The position numbers and the translations under genes were made by a program. From Cervus elaphus (lineage: Eukaryota; Chordata; Mammalia; Artiodactyla; Cervidae): a stretch of 64,000 nt of DNA. Where the stretch lies: the NCBI RefSeq assembly GCF_910594005.1, contig NC_057827.1:3906001-3970000 (forward strand), read 5' to 3'. The notes beneath the pieces were generated by a model that saw only the letters and a list, made by a program, of their open reading frames with translations, was not told the origin of the DNA and ran no database searches. This document shows positions 11,049-23,500 of this stretch, piece after piece (the first letter of the stretch is position 1; every line of letters starts with the position of its first letter).

Positions 11049-12640
11049 GTGGTCCACGGAGCTCTTTCCTGTTGCTACAGGGGCCTCAGGATCCCTCTAG
11101 CCTTGAAACAGTGTTCTTGGGGTTTCTCTGGAGTGCCATCAAGGAAATCAAGGCTCCTTTCATGTGTGATGTGCAACACGGAATTGCTCTGCACGCAGTG
11201 CAGGGGAATCGGGCCTCATCTCGCGGCGAGGGGGAAGTCTCATGGTTTTTCTCGAGTTGCGGCGGGAACCTGGGGTATTTTCTCGATTTACGACGGGGAT
11301 GGCCCTTCCACACACGTGTTTGTTCAGCGACGTCAGGACTCCTGCCTAGTTGCGAGGGACAACTCGGGATTATCCTCGAGGCTTGGCAGGGCAATTGGGA
11401 CGCCTCTTCAGCGGAGGCGGGAGACCAAGGGTCCCTTTCCATGTGCCACAGGAATCTTGGGGCTCCTATCAAGTTTCACGAGGAGTCAGGCATCGTCTCC
11501 TTTGGAGGCACTGATCTCCGCGTACCTCTGGAGTTTTCAAAGGATATAAGGAATCCGGTCGCGATGAGGTGGGGAACTATGTCTTTCTCTGTGGTCTCCA
11601 CAGGGCATTCAGCCATCCTTTCATTTTGGTAGATGCAAGACGAGCCTGCAGTCAAGTCACTGCAGGGATATCCGGCCTTATTTCGAGTCAGGGCATCGTG
11701 GTGTCCATTCCACTTGAGGCCGCAAAATCAGTGTCCCTCTCAGATACCTAGAGCTGAGAGAAGCCTCCTCTTGAGGTGCTTGTGGTAAGGTGGTATTCCT
11801 CTGGAGTCGAAGCCAGGGACTAACCTCTCATCTCGAGTTGATTTTTGGTCCACGGAGCTCTTTCGTGTTGCTACATTGACCTCAGGATCCCTCTAGCCTT
11901 GAAACAGTGTTCTTGGGGTTTCTCTGGAGTGCCATCAAGGAAATCAAGGCTCCTTTCATGTGTGATGTGCAACACGGATTTGCTCTGCACGCAGTGCAGG
12001 GGAATCGGGCCTCATCTCACGGCGAGGGGAAAGTCTCATGGTTTTTCTCGAGTTGCGGCGGGAACCTGCGGTATATTCTCGAGTTACGACGGGGATGGCC
12101 CTTCCACACACGTGTTTGTTCAGCGACGTCAGGACTCCTGCCTAGTTGCGAGGGACAACTCGGGATTCTACTCGAGGCTTGGCAGGGCAATTGGGACGCC
12201 TCTCCAGCTGAGGCGGGAGAAAAAGGGTCCCTTTCCACGTGCCACAGGAATCCTGGGACTCCGATCAAGTTTCACGAGGAGTCAGGCATCGTCTCCTTTG
12301 GAGGCACTGATCTCCGCGTACCTCTGGAGTTTTCAAAGGATGTGAGGCCTCCGGTCGCCATGAGGTGGGGAACTAGGTCTTTCCCTGTGGACTCCTCAGG
12401 GGATTCAGACAACCTTTCATCTTGGGAGATGCAAGACGAGCCTGCATTCAAGTCACTGCAGGGATATCCGGCCTTATTCTGCGTCAGGGCATCGCAGTGT
12501 CCATTTCACTTGAGGCCGCAAAATCAGGGTCCCTCTCACATACCTAGAGCTGAGAGAAGCCTCCTCTTGAGGTGCTTGTGGTAAGGTGGTATTCCTCTGG
12601 AGTCGAAGCCAGGGACTAACCTCTCATCTCGAGTTGATTT
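11049..12640 (+). repeat. 1,592-bp dimer unit, second copy in A (M14-M15)
   Basis: Tandem copy of M12-M13. M14 has the extra marks GATTATCCTCGAGG and a private CTACAGGGGCC. M15 reads TTCTACTCGAGG and CCGATCAAG where M13 reads TTCTGCTCGAGG and CCGAACAAG. Two clearly different alternating monomer types make this a dimeric higher-order unit nested in the larger A/B unit. Confidence 0.88.
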
Positions 12641-13436
12641 TTAGTCCACGGAGGTCTTTCGTGTTGCTACAGTGACCTCAGGATCCCTCTAGCCTTGAAA
12701 CAGTGTTCTTGGGGTTTCTCTGGAGTGCCATCAAGGAAATCAAGGCTCCTTTCATGTGTGATGTGCAACACGGAATTGCTCTGCATGCAGTGCAAGGGAA
12801 TCGGGCCTCATCTCGCGGCGAGGGGGAAGTCTCATGGTTTTTCTCGAGTTGCGGCGGGAACCTGGGGTATATTCTCGAGTTACGACGGGGATGGCCCTTC
12901 CACCCACGTGTTTGTTCAGCGACGTCAGGACTCCTGCCTAGTTGCGAGGGAGAACTCGGGATTCTCCTCGAGGCTTGGCAGGGCAATTGGGACGCCTCTC
13001 CAGCTGAGGCGGGAGACCAAGGGTCCCTTTCCACGTGCCACAGGAATCCTGGGACTCCTATCAAGTTTCACGAGGAGTCAGGCATCGTCTCCTTTGGAGG
13101 CACTGATCTCCGCGTACCTCTGGAGTTTTCAAAGGATGTGAGCCCTCCGGTCGCGATGAAGTGGGGAACTAGGTCTTTCTCTGTGGTCTCCACAGGGGAT
13201 TCAGACATCCTTTCGTCTTGGGAGATGCAAAACGAGACTGCATTTAAGTCACTGCAGGGATATCCGGCCTTATTTCGAGTCAGGGCATCGCAGTGTCCAT
13301 TCCACTTGAGGCCGCAAACTCAGGGTTCCTCTCACATAGCTAGAGCTGAGAGAAGCCTCCTCTTGAGGTGCTTGTGGTAAGGTGGTATTCCTCTGGAGTC
13401 GAAGCCAGGGACTAACCTCTCATCTCGAGTTGATTT
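12641..13436 (+). repeat. Chimeric monomer M16 (A/B junction)
   Basis: The first ~440 bp match M25 (19802): TTAGTCCACGGAGGTC head, CTGCATGCAGTGCAAGGG, GGGAGAACTCGGG. The end matches M6 (4685): GTGAGCCCTCCGG, GCGATGAAGTGG, AAAACGAGACTGCATTTAAG, GGTTCCTCTCACATAGC. The switch lies between about 13081 (the last base unlike M6) and 13143 (the first base diagnostic of M6). This is the junction expected between tandem copies of a unit that starts in M6 and ends in an M25-like monomer. Confidence 0.8.
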
Positions 13437-14231
13437 TTGGTCCACGGAGCTCTTTCTTGTTGCTACAGTGACCTCAGGATCCCTCTAGCCTTGAAACAGT
13501 GTTCTTGGGGTTTCTCTGAAGTGCCATCAAGGAAATCAAGGCTCCTTTCATGTGTGATGTGCAAGACGGAATTGCTCTGCCCGCAGTGCAGTGTATCGGG
13601 CCTCATTTTGTGGCGAGGGGGAACTCTCATGGTTTTTCTCGAGTTGCGGTGGGAACCTGGGGTATATTCTTGAGTTACGACGGGGATGGCCCTTCCACAC
13701 ACGTGTTTGTTCAGCGATGTCAGGACTCCTGCCCTGTTGCGAGGGACAACTCGGGATTCTCCTCGAGGCTTGGCAGGGCAATTGGGATGCCTCTCCACCT
13801 GAGGCGGGAGACCAAGGATCCCTTTCCACGTACCACAGGAATCCTGGGACTCCTATCAAGTTTCACGAGGAGTCAGGCATCGTCCCCTTTGGAGACACTG
13901 ATCTCCGCGTACCTCTGGAGTTTTCAAAGATTTTGAGACCACCGGTCGTGATGTGATGGGGAACTAGGTCTTTCTCTGTGGTCTCCACAAGGGATTCAGA
14001 CATCCTTTCATCTTGGAAGATGCAAGACGAGGCGGCATTCAAGTCACTTCAGAGATATCTGGCCTTATTTTGAGTCTGGGCATCGCGGTGTCCATTCCAC
14101 TTGAGGCCGCAAACTCAGGGTCCCTCTCACATTCCTAGAGCTGAGAGAAGCCTCCTCTTGAGGTGCTTGTGGAAAGGTGATATTCCTCTGGAGTCGAAGC
14201 CAGGGACTAACCTCTCATCTCGAGTTGATTT

Positions 14232-15026
14232 TTGGTCCACGGAGCTCTTTCGTGTTGCTACAGTGACCTCAGGAACCCTCTAGCCTTGAAACAGTGTTCT
14301 TGGGGTTTCTCTGGAGTGCCATCAAGGAAATCAAGGCTCCTTTCATGTGTGATGTGCAACACGGAATTGCTCTACCCGCAGTGCAGGGTATCGGGCCTCA
14401 TTTTGCGGCGATGGGGAAGTCTCATGGCTTTTCTCGAGTTGCGGCGGGAACCTGGGGTATATTCTCGAGTTACGACGGGGATGGCCCTACCACACACGTG
14501 TTTGTTCAGCGACGTCAGGACTCCTGCCTAGTTGCGAGGGAAAACTCGGGATTCTCCTCGAGGCTTGGCAGGGCAATTGGGACGCCTCTCCAGGTGAGGC
14601 GGGAGACCAAGAGTCCCTTTCCACGTGCCACAGGAATCCTGGGACTCCTATCAAGTTTCACGAGGAGTCAGGCATCGTCTCCTTTGGAGGCACTGAACTC
14701 CGCGTACCTCTGGAGTTTTCAAAGGATGTGAGGCCTCCGGTCGCGATGAGGTGGGGAACTAGGTCTTTCTCTGTGGTCTCCACAGGGGATTCAGACACCC
14801 TTGCGTCTTGGGAGATGCAAGACGAGCCTGCACTCAAGTCACTGCAGGGATATCCGGCCTTATTTCGTGTCTGGGCTTCGCAGTGTCCATTCCACTTGAG
14901 GCCGCAAAATCAGGGTCCCTCTCACATACCTAGAGCTGAGAGAAGCCTCCTCTTGAGGTGCTTGTGGTAAGGTGGTATTACTCTGGAGTCGAAGCCAGGG
15001 ACTAACCTCTCATGTCGAGTTGATTT
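14232..15026 (+). repeat. Chimeric monomer M18 (M8 head, M9 tail)
   Basis: The first ~195 bp carry M8 marks (AGGAACCCTC, CTCTACCCGCAGTGCAGGGTATC, GGCGATGGGG, CATGGCTTTTC). From about 14489 it carries M9 marks (GGCCCTACCACAC, GGGAAAACTCGGG, CCAGGTGAGGCGGG, GCACTGAACTCC). The switch falls in 14428-14488, where M8 and M9 are identical. The result is the exact loss of one 795-bp monomer in copy B relative to copy A, in register. Confidence 0.9.
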
Positions 15027-16617
15027 TTGGTCCACGGAGCTCTTTCATGTTGCTACAGTGACCTCAGGATCCCTCAAGCCTTGAAACAGTGTTCTCGGGG
15101 TTTCTCTGGAGTGCCATCAAGGAAATCAAGGCTCCTTTCATGTGTGATGTGCAAAACGGAATTGCTCTGCACGCAGTGCAGGGGAATCGGGCCTCATCTC
15201 GTGGCGAGGGGGAAGTCCCATGGTTTTTCTTGAGTTGCGGCGGGAACCTGGGTTATATTCTCGAGTTACGACGGGGATGGCCCTTCCACCCACGTGTTTG
15301 TTCAGCGACGTCACGCCTAATGCCTAGTTGCGAGGGACTACTCGGGATTCTCCTCGAGGCTTGGTAGGGCAATTGGGATGCCTCTCCAGCTGAGGCGGGA
15401 GACCAAGGGTCCCTTTCCACGTGCCACAGGAATCCTGGGACTCCTATCAAGTTTCTCGAGGAGTCAGGCATCGTCTCCTTTGGAGGCACTGATCTCCGCA
15501 TACCTCTGGAGTTTTCAAAGGATGTGAGGCTTCCGGTCGCGATGAGGTGGGGAACTAGGTCTTTCTCTGTGGTCTCCACAGGGGATTCAGACATCCTTTC
15601 ATCTTGGGAGATGCAAGACGAGCCTGCATTCAAGTCACTGCAGGGATATCCGGCCTTATTTCGAGTCAGGGCATCGCGGTGTCCATTCCACTTGAGGCTG
15701 CAAACTCAGGGTCCCTCTCACATACCTAGAGCTGAGAGAAGCCTCCTCTTGAGGTGCTTGTGGTAAGGTGGTATTCCTCTGGAGTCGAAGCCAGGGACTA
15801 ACCTCTCATCTCGAGTTGATTTTTGTCCACGGAGCTCTTTCGTGATGCTACAGTGACCTCAGGATCCCGCTAGCCTTGGAACAGTGTTCTTGGGGTTTCT
15901 CTGGAGTGCCATCAAGGAAATCAAGGCTCCTTTCATGTGTGATGTGCAACACGGATTTGCTCTGCACACAGTGCAGGGGAATCGGGCCTCATCTCGCGGC
16001 GAGGGGGAAGTCTCATGGTTTTTCTCGAGTTGCTGCGGGAACCTGATGTATTTTCTCGAGTTACGAAGGGGACGGCCCTTCCCCACACGTGTTTGTTCAG
16101 AGATGTCAGGACTCCTGCCTAGTTGCGAGGGACAACTCGGGATTCTCCTCGAGGCTTGGCAGGGCAATTGGGACGCCTCTCCAGCTGAGGCGGGAGACCA
16201 AGGGTCCCTTTCCACGTGCAACAGGAATCCTGGGACTCCTGTCAAGTTTCACGAGGAGTCAGGCATCGTCTCCTTTGGAGGCACTGATCTCCGCGTACCT
16301 CTGGAGTTTTCAAAGGATGTGAGGCCTCCGGTCGCCATGAGGTGGGGAACTAGGTCTTTCTCTGTGGTCTCCACAGGGGATTCAGACATCCTTTCATCTT
16401 GGGAGATGCAAGACGAGCCTGCAGTCAAGTCACTGCAGGGATATCCGGCCTTATTTCGAGTCAGGGCATCGCGGTGTCCATTCCACTTGAGGCCGCAAAA
16501 TCAGGGTCCCTCTCACATACCTAGAGCTGAGAGAAGCCTCCTCTTGAGGTGCTTGTGGTAAGGTGGTATTCCTCTGGAGTCGAAGCCAGGGACTAACCTC
16601 TCATCTCGAGTTGATTT

Positions 16618-18209
16618 TTAGTCCACGGAGCTCTTTCCTGTTGCTACAGTGGCCTCAGGATCCCTCTAGCCTTGAAACAGTGTTCTTGGGGTTTCTCTGG
16701 AGTGCCATCAAGTAAATCAAGGCTCCTTTCATGTGTGATGTGCAACACGGAATTGCTCTGCACGCAGTGCAGGGGAATCGGGCCTCATCTCGCGGCGAGG
16801 GGGAAGTCTCATGGTTTTTCTCGAGTTGCGGCGGGAACCTGGGGTATTTTCTCGATTTACGACGGGGATGGCCCTTCCACACACATGTTTATTCAGCGAC
16901 GTCAGGACTCCTGCCTAGTTGCGAGGGACAACTCGGGATTCTCCTCGAGGCTTGGCAGGGCAATTGGGACGCCTCTTCAGCGAAGGCGGGAGACCAAGGG
17001 TCCCTTTCCATGTGCCACAGGAATCTTGGGACTCCTATCAAGTTTCACGAGGAGTCAGGCATCGTCTCCTTTGGAGGCACTGATCTCCGCCTACCTCTGG
17101 AGTTTTCAAAGGATATAAGGAATCCGGTCGCGATGAGGTGGGGAACTATGTCTTTCTCTGTGGTCTCCACAGGGCATTCAGCCATCCTTTCATTTTGGTA
17201 GATGCAAGACGAGCCTGCATTCAAGTCACTGCAGGGATATCCGGCCTTATTTCGAGTCAGGGCATCGTGGTGTCCATTCCACTTGAGGCCGCAAAATCAG
17301 TGTCCCTCTCAGATACCTAGAGCTGAGAGAAGCCTCCTCTTGAGGTGCTTGTGGTAAGGTGGTATTCCTCTGGAGTCGAAGCCAGGGACTAACCTCTCAT
17401 CTCGAGTTGATTTTTGGTCCACGGAGCTCTTTCGTGTTGCTACATTGACCTCAGGATCCCTCTAGCCTTGAAACAGTGTTCTTGGGGTTTCTCTGGAGTG
17501 CCATCAAGGAAATCAAGGCTCCTTTCATGTGTGATGTGCAACACGGATTTGCTCTGCACGCAGTGCAGGGGAATCGGGCCTCATCTCACGGCGAGGGGAA
17601 AGTCTCATGGTTTTTCTCGAGTTGCGGCGGGAACCTGCGGTATATTCTCGAGTTACGACGGGGATGGCCCTTCCACACACGTGTTTGTTCAGCGACGTCA
17701 GGACTCCTGCCTAGTTGCGAGGGACAACTCGGGATTCTACTCGAGGCTTGGCAGGGCAATTGGGACGCCTCTCCAGCTGAGGCGGGAGAAAAAGGGTCCC
17801 TTTCCACGTGCCACAGGAATCCTGGGACTCCGAACAAGTTTCACGAGGAGTCAGGCATCGTCTCCTTTGGAGGCACTGATCTCCGCGTACCTCTGGAGTT
17901 TTCAAAGGATGTGAGGCCTCCGGTCGCCATGAGGTGGGGAACTAGGTCTTTCCCTGTGGACTCCTCAGGGGATTCAGACAACCTTTCATCTTGGGAGATG
18001 CAAGACGAGCCTGCATTCAAGTCACTGCAGGGATATCCGGCCTTATTCTGCGTCAGGGCATCGCAGTGTCCATTTCACTTGAGGCCGCAAAATCAGGGTC
18101 CCTCTCACATACCTAGAGCTGAGAGAAGCCTCCTCTTGAGGTGCTTGTGGTAAGGTGGTATTCCTCTGGAGTCGAAGCCAGGGACTAACCTCTCATCTCG
18201 AGTTGATTT
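16618..18209 (+). repeat. 1,592-bp dimer unit, first copy in B (M21-M22)
   Basis: Counterpart of M12-M13. Private changes include TTAGTCCACGG in the head and ACACATGTTTATTC, which destroys the CACGTG motif. M22 already has TTCTACTCGAGG, as in M15 and M24, while M13 has TTCTGCTCGAGG, which suggests further exchange or conversion among the dimers. Confidence 0.85.
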
Positions 18210-19801
18210 GTGGTCCACGGAGCTCTTTCCTGTTGCTACAGTGGCCTCAGGATCCCTCTAGCCTTGAAACAGTGTTCTTGGGGTTTCTCTGGAGTGCCAT
18301 CAAGGAAATCAAGGCTCCTTTCATGTGTGATGTGCAACACGGAATTGCTCTGCACGCAGTGCAGGGGAATCGGGCCTCATCTCGTGGCGAGGGGGAAGTC
18401 TCATGGTTTTTCTCGAGTTGCGGCGGGAACCTGGGGTATTTTCTCGATTTACGACGGGGATGGCCCTTCCACACACGTGTTTGTTCAGCGACGTCAGGAC
18501 TCCTGCCTAGTTGCGAGGGACAACTCGGGATTATCCTCGAGGCTTGGCAGGGCAATTGGGACGCCTCTTCAGCGGAGGCGGGAGACCAAGGGTCCCTTTC
18601 CATGTGCCACAGGAATCTTGGGACTCCTATCAAGTTTCACGAGGAGTCAGGCATCGTCTCCTTTGGAGGTACTGATCTCCGCGTACCTCTGGAGTTTTCA
18701 AAGGATATAAGGAATCCGGTCGCGATGAGGTGGGGAACTATGTCTTTCTCTGTGGTCTCCACAGGGCATTCAGCCATCCTTTCATTTTGGTAGATGCAAG
18801 ACGAGCCTGCATTCAAGTCACTGCAGGGATATCCGGCCTTATTTCGAGTCAGGGCATCGTGGTGTCCATTCCACTTGAGGCCGCAAAATCAGTGTCCCTC
18901 TCAGATACCTAGAGCTGAGAGAAGCCTCCTCTTGAGGTGCTTGTGGTAAGGTGGTATTCCTCTGGAGTCGAAGCCAGGGACTAACCTCTCATCTCGAGTT
19001 GATTTTTGGTCCACGGAGCTCTTTCGTGTTGCTACATTGACCTCAGGATCCCTCTAGCCTTGAAACAGTGTTCTTGGGGTTTCTCTGGAGTGCCATCAAG
19101 GAAATCAAGGCTCCTTTCATGTGTGATGTGCAACACGGATTTGCTCTGCACGCAGTGCAGGGGAATCGGGCCTCATCTCACGGCGAGGGGAAAGTCTCAT
19201 GGTTTTTCTCGAGTTGCGGCGGGAACCTGCGGTATATTCTCGAGTTACGACGGGGATGGCCCTTCCACACACGTGTTTGTTCAGCGACGTCAGGACTCCT
19301 GCCTAGTTGCGAGGGACAACTCGGGATTCTACTCGAGGCTTGGCAGGGCAATTGGGACGCCTCTCCAGCTGAGGCGGGAGAAAAAGGGTCCCTTTCCACG
19401 TGCCACAGGAATCCTGGGACTCCGAACAAGTTTCACGAGGAGTCAGGCATCGTCTCCTTTGGAGGCACTGATCTCCGCGTACCTCTGGAGTTTTCAAAGG
19501 ATGTGAGGCCTCCGGTCGCCATGAGGTGGGGAACTAGGTCTTTCCCTGTGGACTCCTCAGGGGATTCAGACAACCTTTCATCTTGGGAGATGCAAGACGA
19601 GCCTGCATTCAAGTCACTGCAGGGATATCCGGCCTTATTCTGCGTCAGGGCATCGCAGTGTCCATTTCACTTGAGGCCGCAAAATCAGGGTCCCTCTCAC
19701 ATACCTAGAGCTGAGAGAAGCCTCCTCTTGAGGTGCTTGTGGTAAGGTGGTATTCCTCTGGAGTCGAAGCCAGGGACTAACCTCTCATCTCGAGTTGATT
19801 T
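18210..19801 (+). repeat. 1,592-bp dimer unit, second copy in B (M23-M24)
   Basis: Counterpart of M14-M15. M23 keeps GATTATCCTCGAGG; M24 reads CCGAACAAG where M15 reads CCGATCAAG. Ends at the TTAGTCCACGGAGGTC head of M25, as the A copy ends at M16. Confidence 0.85.
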
Positions 19802-20241
19802 TTAGTCCACGGAGGTCTTTCGTGTTGCTACAGTGACCTCAGGATCCCTCTAGCCTTGAAACAGTGTTCTTGGGGTTTCTCTGGAGTGCCATCAAGGAAA
19901 TCAAGGCTCCTTTCATGTGTGATGTGCAACACGGAATTGCTCTGCATGCAGTGCAAGGGAATCGGGCCTCATCTCGCGGCGAGGGGGAAGTCTCATGGTT
20001 TTTCTCGAGTTGCGGCGGGAACCTGGGGTATATTCTCGAGTTACGACGGGGATGGCCCTTCCACCCACGTGTTTGTTCAGCGACGTCAGGACTCCTGCCT
20101 AGTTGCGAGGGAGAACTCGGGATTCTCCTCGAGGCTTGGCAGGGCAATTGGGACGCCTCTCCAGCTGAGGCGGGAGACCAAGGGTCCCTTTCCACGTGCC
20201 ACAGGAATCCTGGGACTCCTATCAAGTTTCACGAGGAGTCA

Positions 20242-20597
20242 GGCATCGTCTCCTTTGGAGGCATTGATCTCCGCGTACCTCTGGAGTTTTCAAAGGATGT
20301 GAGGCCTCCGGTCGCGATGTGGTGGGGAACTAGATCTTTCTCTGTGGTCTCCACAGGGGATTCAGACATCCTTTCGTCTTGGGAGATGCAAAACGAGCCT
20401 GCATTCAAGTCACTACACGGATATCCGGCCTTATTTCGAGTCAGGGCATCGCGGTGTCCATTCCACTTGAGGCCGCAAACTCAGGGTCCCTCTCACATAC
20501 CTAGAGCTGAGAGAAGCCTCCTCTTGAGGTGCTTGTGGTAAGGTGGTTTTCCTCTGGAGTCGAAGCCAGGGACTAACCTCTCATCTCGAGTTGAGTT
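20242..20597 (+). repeat. Tail of M25, transition between copy B and block I'
   Basis: The last ~300 bp of M25 leave the A/B pattern (GCGATGTGGTGGGG, AACTAGATC, AAAACGAGCCTG, CACTACACGG). The GATGTGGTGG mark is shared with M0 and M26, so this tail may belong to the monomer type that precedes block I. The corresponding stretch upstream of M0 is outside the window. Confidence 0.65.
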
Positions 20598-23500
20598 TTG
20601 GTCCACGGAGGTCTTTCGTGTTGCTACAGTGACCTCAGGATCCCTCTAGCCTTGAAACAGTGTTCTTGGAGTTTCTCTGGTGTGCCATCAAGGAAATCAA
20701 GGCTCCTTTCATGTGTGATGTGCAACACGGAATTGCTCTGCACGCAGTGCAGGGGAATCGGGCCTCATCTCGCTGCGAGGGGGAAGTCTCATGGTTTTTC
20801 TCGAGTTGCGGCGGGAACCTGGGGTATATTCTAGAGTTACGTCGGGGATGGCCCTTCCAACCACGTGTTTGTTCAGCGACTTCAGGACTCCTGCCTAGTT
20901 GCGAGGGACAACTCGGGATTCTCCTCGAGGCTTGGCAAGGCAATTGGGACGCCTCTCCAGCTGAGGCGGGAGACCAAGAGTCCCTTTCCACGTGCACAGG
21001 AATCCTGGGACTCCTATCAAGTTTCATGAGGAGTCAGGCATCGTCTCCTTTGGAGGCACTGATCTCCGCATACCTCTGAAATTTTCAAGGGATGTGAGGC
21101 CTCCGGTTGCGATGTGGTGGGGAACTAGGTCTTTCTCTGTGGTCTCCACAGGGGATTCAGACATCCTTTCATCTTGGGAGATGCAAGAGGAGCCTGCATT
21201 CAAGTCACTGCAGGGATATCCGGCCTTATTTCGAGTCAGGGCATCGCGGTGTCCATTCCACTTAGGCCGCAAAATCAGGGTCCCTCTCACACACCTAGAG
21301 CTGAGAGAAGCCTCCTCTTGAGGTGCTTGTGGTAAGGTGGTATTCCTCTGGAGTCGAAGCCAGGGACTAACCTCACATCTCGAGTTGATTTTTGGTCCAC
21401 AGAGCTCTTTCGTGTTGCTACAGTGACCTCAGGATCCCTCTAGCTTTGAAACAGTGTTCTTGGGGTTTCTCTGGAGTGTCATCAAGTAAATCAAGGCTCC
21501 TTTCATGTGTGATGTGCAACACGGAATTGTTCTGCACACAGTGCAGGGGAATCGGGCCTCATCTCGCGGCGAGGGGGAAGTCTCATGGTTTTTCTCGAGT
21601 TGCTGCGGGAACCTGGGGTATTTTCTCGAGTTACGAAGGGGATGGCCCTTCCCCACACGTGTTTGTTCAGAGATGTCAGGACTCCTGCCTAGTTGCGAGG
21701 GACAACTCGGGATTCTCCTCGAGGCTTGGCAGGGCAATTGGGACGCCTCTCCAGCTGAGGCGGGAGACCAAGGGTCCCTTTCCACGTGCAACACGAATCC
21801 TGGGACTCCTATCAAGTTTCACGAGGAGTCAGGCATCGTCTCCTTTGGAGGCACTGATCTCCGCGTACCTCTGGAGTTTTCAAAGGATGTGAGGCCTCCG
21901 GTCGCCATGAGGTGGGGAACTAGGTCTTTCTCTGTGGTCTCCACAGGGGATTCAGACATCCTTTCATCTTGGGAGATGCAAGACGAGCCTGCATTCAAGT
22001 CACTGCAGGGATATCCGGCCTTATTTCGAGTCAGGGCATCGCGGTGTCCATTCCACTTGAGGCCGCAAAATCAGGGTCCCTCTCACATACCTAGAGCTGA
22101 GAGAAGCCTCCTCTTGAGGTGCTTGTGGTAAGGTGGTATTCCTCTGGATTCGAAGCCAGGGACTAACCTCTCATCTCGAGTTGATTTGTGGTCCACGGAG
22201 CTCTTTCCTGTTGCTACAGTGGCCTCAGGATCCCTCTAGCCTTGAAACAGTGTTCTTGGGGTTTCTCTGGAGTGCCATCAAGTAAATCAAGGCTCCTTTC
22301 ATGTGTGATGTGCAACACGGAATTGCTCTGCACGCAGTGCAGGGGAATCGGGCCTCATCTCGCGGCGAGGGGGAAGTCTCATGGTTTTTCTCGAATTGCG
22401 GCGGGAACCTGGGGTATTTTCTCGATTTACGACGGGGATGGCCCTTCCACACACGTGTTTGTTCAGCGACGTCAGGACTCCTGCCTAGTTGCGAGGGACA
22501 ACTCGGGATTCTCCTCGAGGCTTGGCAGGGCAATTGGGACGCCTTTTCAGCGGAGGCGGGAGACCAAGGGTCCCTTTCCATGTGCCACAGGAATCCTGGG
22601 ACTCCTATCAAGTTTCACGAGGAGTCAGGCATCGTCTCCTTTGGAGGCACTGATCTCCGCGTACCTCTGGAGTTTTCAAAGGATATAAGGAATCCGGTCG
22701 CGATGAGGTGGGGAATTATGTCTTTCTCTGTGGTCTCCACAGGGCATTCAGCCATCCTTTCATTTTGGTAGATGCAAGACGAGCCTGCATTCAAGTCACT
22801 GCAGGGATATCCGGCCTTATTTCACATCAGTGCATCGCGGTGTCCATTCCACTTGAGGCCGCAAAATCAGTGTCCCTCTCAGATACCTAGAGCTGAGAGA
22901 AGCCTCCTCTTGAGGTGCTTGTGGTAAGGTGGTATTCCTCTGGAGTCGAAGCCAGGGACTAACCTCTCATCTCGAGTTGATTTTTGGGCCACGGAGGTCT
23001 TTCGTGTTGCTACAGTGACCTCAGGATCCCTCTAGCCTTGAAACAGTGTTCTTGGAGTTTCTCTGGTGTGCCATCAAGGAAATCAAGGCTCCTTTCATGT
23101 GTGATGTGCAACACGGAATTGCTCTGCACGCAGTGCAGGGGAATCGGGCCTCATCTCGCTGCGAGGGGGAAGTCTCATGGTTTTTCTCGAGTTGCGGCGG
23201 GAACCTGGGGTATTTTCTCGATTTACGACGGGGATGGCCCTTCCACACACCTGTTTGTTCAGCGACGTCAGGACTCCTGCCTAGTTGCGAGGGACAACTC
23301 GGGATTCTCCTCGAGGCTTGGCAGGGCAATTGGGACGCCTCTCCAGCTGAGGCGGGAGACCAAGGGTCCCTTTCCATGTGCCACAGGAATCCTGGGACTC
23401 CTATCAAGTTTCACGAGGAGTCAGGCATCGTCTCCTTTGGAGGCACTGATCTCCGCGTACCTCTGGAGTTTTCAAAGGATATAAGGAATCCGGTCGCGAT

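Larger units (their letters stand above)
5127..13080 (+). repeat. Higher-order copy A (about 10 monomers, ~7.96 kb)
   Basis: Runs from the last third of M6 through M7 (5481), M8 (6276), M9 (7071), M10 (7867), M11 (8663), M12 (9457), M13 (10253), M14 (11049), M15 (11845) to the first two thirds of M16 (12641). Each monomer has a direct counterpart in copy B: 5481 with 13437 and 6276 with 14232 at an offset of 7,956 bp; then, after the one-monomer loss in B, 7867 with 15027 and the rest at 7,160-7,161 bp. Counterparts differ by about one or two bases per monomer. M11 has two private 1-bp deletions (one shared with B in the head, one at about 8877 not shared), hence 794 bp. The left edge lies between about 5127 and 5187. 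Confidence 0.85.
13081..20241 (+). repeat. Higher-order copy B (9 monomers, ~7.16 kb)
   Basis: Begins inside M16 and runs through M17 (13437), chimeric M18 (14232), M19 (15027), M20 (15823), M21 (16618), M22 (17414), M23 (18210), M24 (19006) and into M25 (19802). It repeats copy A in order, lacking one monomer-equivalent at M18. M17 keeps the very unusual M7 sequence (CTGCCCGCAGTGCAGTGTATC, TCTGAAGTGCC, TTGAGACCACCGGTCG). The right edge lies between about 20241 and 20303, where M25 departs from its partner M16. Confidence 0.85.
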
